Shown one piece after another: positions 60,475 to 64,000 of a DNA stretch of 64,000 nt (positions are counted from its first letter, which is position 1; the number at the start of each line of letters is the position of its first letter). Made by a program: the position numbers and the translations under genes. The notes beneath the pieces were generated by a model. The model worked only from the letters and a program-made list of their open reading frames with translations. It made no database searches and was not told the origin of the DNA. Source of the stretch: Diaphorobacter ruginosibacter (GTDB lineage Bacteria > Pseudomonadota > Gammaproteobacteria > Burkholderiales > Burkholderiaceae_C); contig NZ_CP060714.1 of NCBI RefSeq assembly GCF_014395975.1, forward strand, positions 2,728,001-2,792,000. Reading direction: 5' to 3'.

Positions 60475-60551
60475 CAGTACAGATCTTCCAAGGAAGGCCC
60501 AAGGGTGCTTGGAATGCATCGCTCTAGCGGACCCGTCGCTATACTCCGCAC

Positions 60552-60651
60552 ATTCGCCAGGGGTGTTGCGGGTCGGTACATCGAATCGACCCGTGGCTGA
60601 GAGAGTCCCATAGAACCTGTGAGTTAATCCTCGCGCAGGGAAGCCGCGAAT
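60552..60651 (+). promoter_or_regulatory. TPP riboswitch upstream of cytX
   Basis: P1 arms ATTCGC (60552-60557) and GCGAAT (60646-60651). The conserved blocks GGGGTG, GGCTGAGAGAGTCCC, AGAACCTGTGAGTTAAT and GCGCAGGGAAGC are in order. GGGTCG/CGACCC forms an extended P3-side or P2 stem. About 130 nt separate it from the cytX coding frame. Confidence 0.95.
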
Positions 60652-60782
60652 CCGGAGTCGATCACGCGCTGCCCCCTGCTGCAGACCGACGCCCCCTCGG
60701 CTCCCGCGCGCTTGTTGTCATTTCATCTGCAACCGTCCGGAGCGCGCATGCAAGCCCCCCGTCCAACGCCGCCAACGAAGCC

Positions 60783-62030
60783 TTGGTTCCCCTGCCCGCG
60801 GATCGCCGCGTGTTCCGCTGGCATGACCATGCATCGCTGTGGTTCAGCCTGGGGGTCGGCCTCCTGGTGATGCAGGTGGGCTCGTTTCTTACTCCCGCAC
60901 TCAGCATGCAGCAGGCGTTGCTCGCGATCGTGCTCGGCTCGTTCATCGGTGCGGGCCTGCTGGGCTGGGTGGCCAGGATCGCCTGCGAAAGCGGCCTGGC
61001 GAGCGCCGGCCTGATGCACTCGGTGTTCGGCCGCCAGTTTGCCAGCCTGCCCATTCTCCTGAACATCGTGCAGCTCATCGGCTGGGGCACGTTCGAGCTG
61101 GTGGTGATGCGCGACGCGACCGTCGCCATCGGCCGCCAGTCGGGCACCATGTCGCATGACTGGTGGCCGGTGCTGGCCACCCTGCTCTGGGGCGGCGTGG
61201 TGGTGGCCCTGATCAGTGGCTCGATGGTGCAGCTGGTGCGCAAGGTGATCGCGCGCGTGGCACTTCCGCTCGTCGTGCTGTCTCTGCTGTGGCTGAGCTG
61301 GCAGTTTCTGTCGCTCGCATTCGCGCAGGGCTTTGGCGCGCTCTGGAACAAGCCCGGCGCGGGCGGCATGGGCGTGATGCCCGCGCTCGACCTGGTGATC
61401 GCCATGCCCATTTCGTGGCTGCCGCTCGTGGCCGACTACGCGCGCCATGGCACCAGCGGCAAGGGAGCGCTGCGCGGAACCTGGCTCGGCTATGCGATCG
61501 CCAACATCTGGTGCTACTCGCTTGGCGTGCTGGTGGCGCTCGTGCTGCCCAGCGCCGACCTGGTGACCGCGCTGCTGCTCGCGCAAGGTGGCCTGATCGC
61601 ACTGTCGCTGATCCTGATCGATGAAGTGGACAACGCCTATGGCGATACCTACTCGGGAGCTGTCTCCACCCACAGCCTGCTGCCGCGCCTCAGCGTGCGC
61701 CAGTGGGGCCTTGCGATCGGCCTGGTCTGCACGCTGTTCGCGCTGGTGCTGCCCATGCACAGCCTCGAGCCCTTCCTGCTGATGCTGAGCTCGGTGTTCG
61801 TTCCGCTGTTCGGCGTGATTCTCGGCCGCCTGGCGGGCCTGGGCGAAGGCACGCAGCAATTGCTGACCCGGGCGCGCGCCGTGCATGCCGCGCCCGTGGC
61901 GATCTGGCTGGCGGGCATCGCGTACTACCACCTGCTGCCACTCATTGCTCCCGTGCTGGGATCGGCCCTGCCCACGCTGGCCCTGTGCTTCGTGCTGACG
62001 CGCCTGCTGGTGCCCAGCCCTCGCGGCTGA
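60783..62030 (+). CDS. cytX: Hydroxymethylpyrimidine transporter CytX (NCS1 family)
   Basis: 415 residues from a TTG at 60783, with about 12 membrane helices. The NCS1 signature is SLWFSLGVGLLVMQVGSFLTPALSMQQALLAIVLGSFIGAGLLG; VADYARHGTSGKGALRGTWLGY is conserved in CytX. It imports the thiamin pyrimidine HMP, consistent with the TPP riboswitch. The start is doubtful: no in-frame ATG or GTG exists, and the TTG has a poor ribosome-binding site. An ATG at 60748 would be in frame if the C run at 60755-60760 had one more C. Confidence 0.9.
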   Translation: MVPLPADRRVFRWHDHASLWFSLGVGLLVMQVGSFLTPALSMQQALLAIVLGSFIGAGLLGWVARIACESGLASAGLMHSVFGRQFASLPILLNIVQLIGWGTFELVVMRDATVAIGRQSGTMSHDWWPVLATLLWGGVVVALISGSMVQLVRKVIARVALPLVVLSLLWLSWQFLSLAFAQGFGALWNKPGAGGMGVMPALDLVIAMPISWLPLVADYARHGTSGKGALRGTWLGYAIANIWCYSLGVLVALVLPSADLVTALLLAQGGLIALSLILIDEVDNAYGDTYSGAVSTHSLLPRLSVRQWGLAIGLVCTLFALVLPMHSLEPFLLMLSSVFVPLFGVILGRLAGLGEGTQQLLTRARAVHAAPVAIWLAGIAYYHLLPLIAPVLGSALPTLALCFVLTRLLVPSPRG

Positions 62031-62217
62031 TCCGCTCAGGGCTGTTGGCTCTTCGCGCTGCGGGTGGCGCTGCAGTTTCCTCTCATGTGAACATCGGGGC
62101 GATCAGGGCAATTGGAGTAAATGAGCGGGAACTTTGCACGGCGCATGCCATCCCTCTGACTGGCCCTCCCTCTCGGGGGGCTTTCAATGTCAGACCAACA
62201 CAAGGAGATTTCCCGCA

Positions 62218-62706
62218 GTGCCTGGAACCGCCACATCCCGCATCACCGCCCGCTTTCTTTCCAACCGCGCAGCCGCCGCCTGCCTTCTCGGCGTGAGCCT
62301 GCTGGCCGGTGCCGCTGCCGCGCAGGCACGCGAGTTCGTCAGCATCAAGGGCCAGACGGTCAACGTGCGCGAGCAGGCCAATACGCGCTCCGCAACGCTG
62401 TGGGAGCTGGGCTCGGGTTATCCGCTGCAGGTGCAGCAGAAGAAGGGGCAGTGGCTCAAGGTGCGCGATTACGAGGCCACGCTGGGCTGGGTGTATGCCC
62501 CGCTCACGCACAAGACCCCGCACCGCATCGTGACCGCGCGCACGGCCAACCTGCGCGCGGCGCCGAACACCCGATCCAAGGTGGTGGGCAAGCTCCAGCA
62601 GAATGAAATCGTGCGCACGGTCGGGAACTCGGGCACCTGGGCGCAGGTGCAGACCGAGGGCGGCCGCAAGGGCTGGGTGGCGAAGAACCTGACCTGGGGC
62701 TGGTGA
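62218..62706 (+). CDS. Exported bacterial SH3-domain protein
   Basis: 162 residues from a GTG at 62218 with AAGGAG 10 nt upstream. The signal peptide is ACLLGVSLLAGAAAAQA. Two SH3b modules follow: VSIKGQTVNVREQANTRSATLWELGSGYPLQV with WVYAPL, and RTANLRAAPNTRSKVVGKLQQNEIVRTV with GWVAKNL. SH3b repeats bind cell-wall components. It lies between cytX and thiD but shows no link to thiamin. Confidence 0.88.
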   Translation: MPGTATSRITARFLSNRAAAACLLGVSLLAGAAAAQAREFVSIKGQTVNVREQANTRSATLWELGSGYPLQVQQKKGQWLKVRDYEATLGWVYAPLTHKTPHRIVTARTANLRAAPNTRSKVVGKLQQNEIVRTVGNSGTWAQVQTEGGRKGWVAKNLTWGW

Positions 62707-62712
62707 CCTGGT

Positions 62713-63564
62713 TCAGCCCAGCACGACCTGCGCCACCGGCGCAAAGCCGTGGTTGAGCGGGCCGTGGCCGCGGCCCGTGTGCACGTCGGCACCCGCCTCG
62801 ATGGCTCCCAGGATGTAGGCACGCGCCTTCTCCACGGCCCGGGGCAGCGGCTCGCCCAGCGCAAGCTGCGAAGCAATGGCCGAGGACAGCGTACAACCCG
62901 TGCCATGTCCGTTGTGCGTGGCGATGCGCCTGGACTCGAGCCGCTTGTGCTCGCCCGTGGCCAGCGCCAGCACATCCACCACCCAGTCCCCAGGCAGGTG
63001 GCCGCCCTTGAGCAACGCGGCGCGCGCACCCAGCGCCAGCAGCGCGTCGGCTGCTTCGTCGAGATCGCCCTCGCCCGATATCCTGCGGCCCAGCAGCCAG
63101 CCTGCCTCGTCGAGATTGGGTGTGATCACCTCGGCCAGGGGAAAGAGCTCCTTGACCAGCGCGGCCTCGGTCTCCTGCGCGATCAAGCGGTCGCCGCTCG
63201 TGGCGACCATCACGGGGTCAAGCACCACATGGGGCAATGCAAACCGGCGGATCGCGTCGGCCACCACCTGCACCACCTCGGGGGATGCGAGCATGCCAAT
63301 CTTGACCGCGTCCACGCCGATGTCCTCGACCACTGCGTCGATCTGCGCCTTCAGCATTTCGGGCGGAATGCCGTGGATGCCGCGCACGCCCTGCGTGTTC
63401 TGCGCCGTGATCGCGGTGATGGCCGTCATGCCATAGCAGCCCAGCGCACTGAAGGTCTTGAGGTCGGCCTGGATGCCAGCGCCGCCGCCGCTGTCGGAGC
63501 CGGCGATGGAAAGCACCCGCGCGTAGCGGCGCATCCCCTGCGGTGTCTGTTGTTCGTTGCTCAT
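62713..63564 (-). CDS. thiD: Hydroxymethylpyrimidine/phosphomethylpyrimidine kinase ThiD
   Basis: 283 residues. Ribokinase-fold: LSIAGSDSGGGAGIQADLKTFSALGCYGMTAITAITAQNTQGV at the N-terminus, KIGMLAS, VLDPVMVATSGDRLI and the anion hole THNGHGTGCTLSSAIAS. It phosphorylates HMP to HMP-P and HMP-PP for thiamin phosphate synthesis. No riboswitch is seen on its own strand. It is divergent from thiO. Confidence 0.96.
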   Translation of the reverse strand: MSNEQQTPQGMRRYARVLSIAGSDSGGGAGIQADLKTFSALGCYGMTAITAITAQNTQGVRGIHGIPPEMLKAQIDAVVEDIGVDAVKIGMLASPEVVQVVADAIRRFALPHVVLDPVMVATSGDRLIAQETEAALVKELFPLAEVITPNLDEAGWLLGRRISGEGDLDEAADALLALGARAALLKGGHLPGDWVVDVLALATGEHKRLESRRIATHNGHGTGCTLSSAIASQLALGEPLPRAVEKARAYILGAIEAGADVHTGRGHGPLNHGFAPVAQVVLG

Positions 63565-63709
63565 GGCAAAAATTATCGTTGATTCCGGGTGCTCGCCCCG
63601 GTGCGACCTTCAACGCAGAAAATCGATAAGGGCAACCGATATAACGCGAAGGACATGGATCGGTTCCCTGTCAGCGCGCCCGTCATTGTGTTGTAATCTC
63701 CCCTCGGAC

Positions 63710-63820
63710 GAAACAGGGGTGCCGCACCGCCTTCGAACAGACGGGCGTGCGGCTGAGATCACACCCTGGGGCCCAACGGCCCCGCTACCCGATCCAGATC
63801 ATGCTGGCGTGGGGAGTTTC
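63710..63820 (+). promoter_or_regulatory. TPP riboswitch upstream of thiO
   Basis: P1 arms GAAAC (63710-63714) and GTTTC (63816-63820). CAGGGGTGCCGCAC, GTGCGGCTGAGATCACACCC and ACCCGATCCAGATCATGCTGGCGTGGGGA are near-perfect THI-box blocks; GGGGCC/GGCCCC makes an extended P3. It ends 59 nt before the thiO start. The rest of the interval 63565-63709 contains no gene. Confidence 0.97.
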
Positions 63821-63879
63821 TGCATTGCGGCACCGGCGTGTTTTGTCCTTTTGTTGCCTCTCGAGCTGGAATAGGACAC

Positions 63880-64000
63880 ATGCTGCCATCGCACAATCAA
63901 TCCACGATCACCATCCTGGGCGCGGGCCTGATGGGCCGCCTGCTGGCCGTCGAGCTGGCCCGCAAGGGTCATGCCGTCGAGGTGTTCGAGGCGCAGGGTC
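63880..64000 (+). CDS. thiO: FAD-dependent glycine oxidase ThiO, N-terminal part (cut by window edge)
   Basis: Forty codons are visible. TITILGAGLMGRLLAVELARKGHAVEVFEAQG is, in pieces, the Rossmann FAD-binding beta-alpha-beta unit (G-x-G-x-x-G) of the glycine oxidase/DAO family. With the TPP riboswitch directly upstream this is ThiO, which oxidises glycine to the imine used for the thiazole ring; a thiO-thiS-thiG operon probably continues beyond the window. AGGA lies just before the ATG. Confidence 0.82.
   Translation, partial: MLPSHNQSTITILGAGLMGRLLAVELARKGHAVEVFEAQG

Noticed and set aside
1..64000. tRNA, rRNA, CRISPR array, prophage or complete IS
   Set aside because: None recognised on either strand by eye; a covariance or profile scan would be needed to exclude a missed tRNA.

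Overview
The window is a high-GC chromosomal segment from a betaproteobacterium. It is most likely a member of Burkholderiales, family Comamonadaceae (Comamonas, Delftia or Acidovorax relatives). This rests on gene content and order (mltG-tmk-holB-pilZ-tatD, tolB-pal-cpoB, cysI-DUF934-cysDN, CytX and ThiO behind TPP riboswitches) and on protein similarity by eye; no database search was possible. There are about 60 supported genes, no rRNA or tRNA gene, no CRISPR array and no intact mobile element.

Layout. 1-6.1 kb: metR (partial) divergent from metE, a flavodoxin-like protein, an IS21-like miniature inverted-repeat element, an HxlR regulator divergent from a medium-chain dehydrogenase, and a lipoprotein-type nuclease. 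6.36-15.4 kb: a surface-polysaccharide operon with the ABC exporter wzm-wzt (Wzt carries a C-terminal extension), a methyltransferase, a 1,296-residue kinase-like/coiled-coil/double-GT4 protein, wecB and another glycosyltransferase. 15.6-26.5 kb: envelope and housekeeping genes (tcdA, cpoB, pal, tolB, msbA, an ankyrin protein, tatD, pilZ, holB, tmk, mltG). 26.5-35.7 kb: ygfZ, an unknown protein, a YbgC-GNAT fusion, a lipase-like hydrolase, an exported hydratase-like protein, an iron alcohol dehydrogenase, a CysB-type regulator, Mop, two small ORFs and a sulfate-binding protein. 35.8-45 kb: yggX, then a catabolic-looking operon (two DUF296 proteins, SDR, thiolase, acyl-CoA ligase, TRAP transporter) with a LysR regulator. 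45.1-53.4 kb: mnmC, the sulfate assimilation genes cysI-DUF934-cysD-cysN, ferredoxin fdxA and a ferredoxin-NADP reductase-like flavoprotein. 53.5-64 kb: a thiamin region with three TPP riboswitches.

Two systems stand out. (1) On the minus strand at 59.6-53.5 kb, a TPP riboswitch precedes a tightly packed six-gene operon: LuxE-like acyl-protein synthetase, LuxC-like acyl-CoA reductase, an ABC importer of the NMT1/ThiXYZ type, and an SDR. Acid activation, reduction to aldehyde, and SDR reduction to alcohol, next to an importer under thiamin control, suggests salvage of an oxidised (carboxylic acid) thiamin fragment. (2) The polysaccharide locus looks like a rearranged WbdD/WbdA-type chain-length system. 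The methyltransferase is a separate gene, while the kinase-like domain and the coiled-coil 'ruler' (with a 31-residue tandem repeat) are fused to two GT4 domains. Both functional readings are inferences from domain content and context.

The other two TPP riboswitches precede cytX (hydroxymethylpyrimidine transporter) and thiO (partial at the window end); thiD lies between them. The sulfate genes are incomplete compared with the usual clusters: there is no cysH between DUF934 and cysD, and no cysTWA beside the sulfate-binding protein. tolB starts its own transcription unit without tolQRA upstream.
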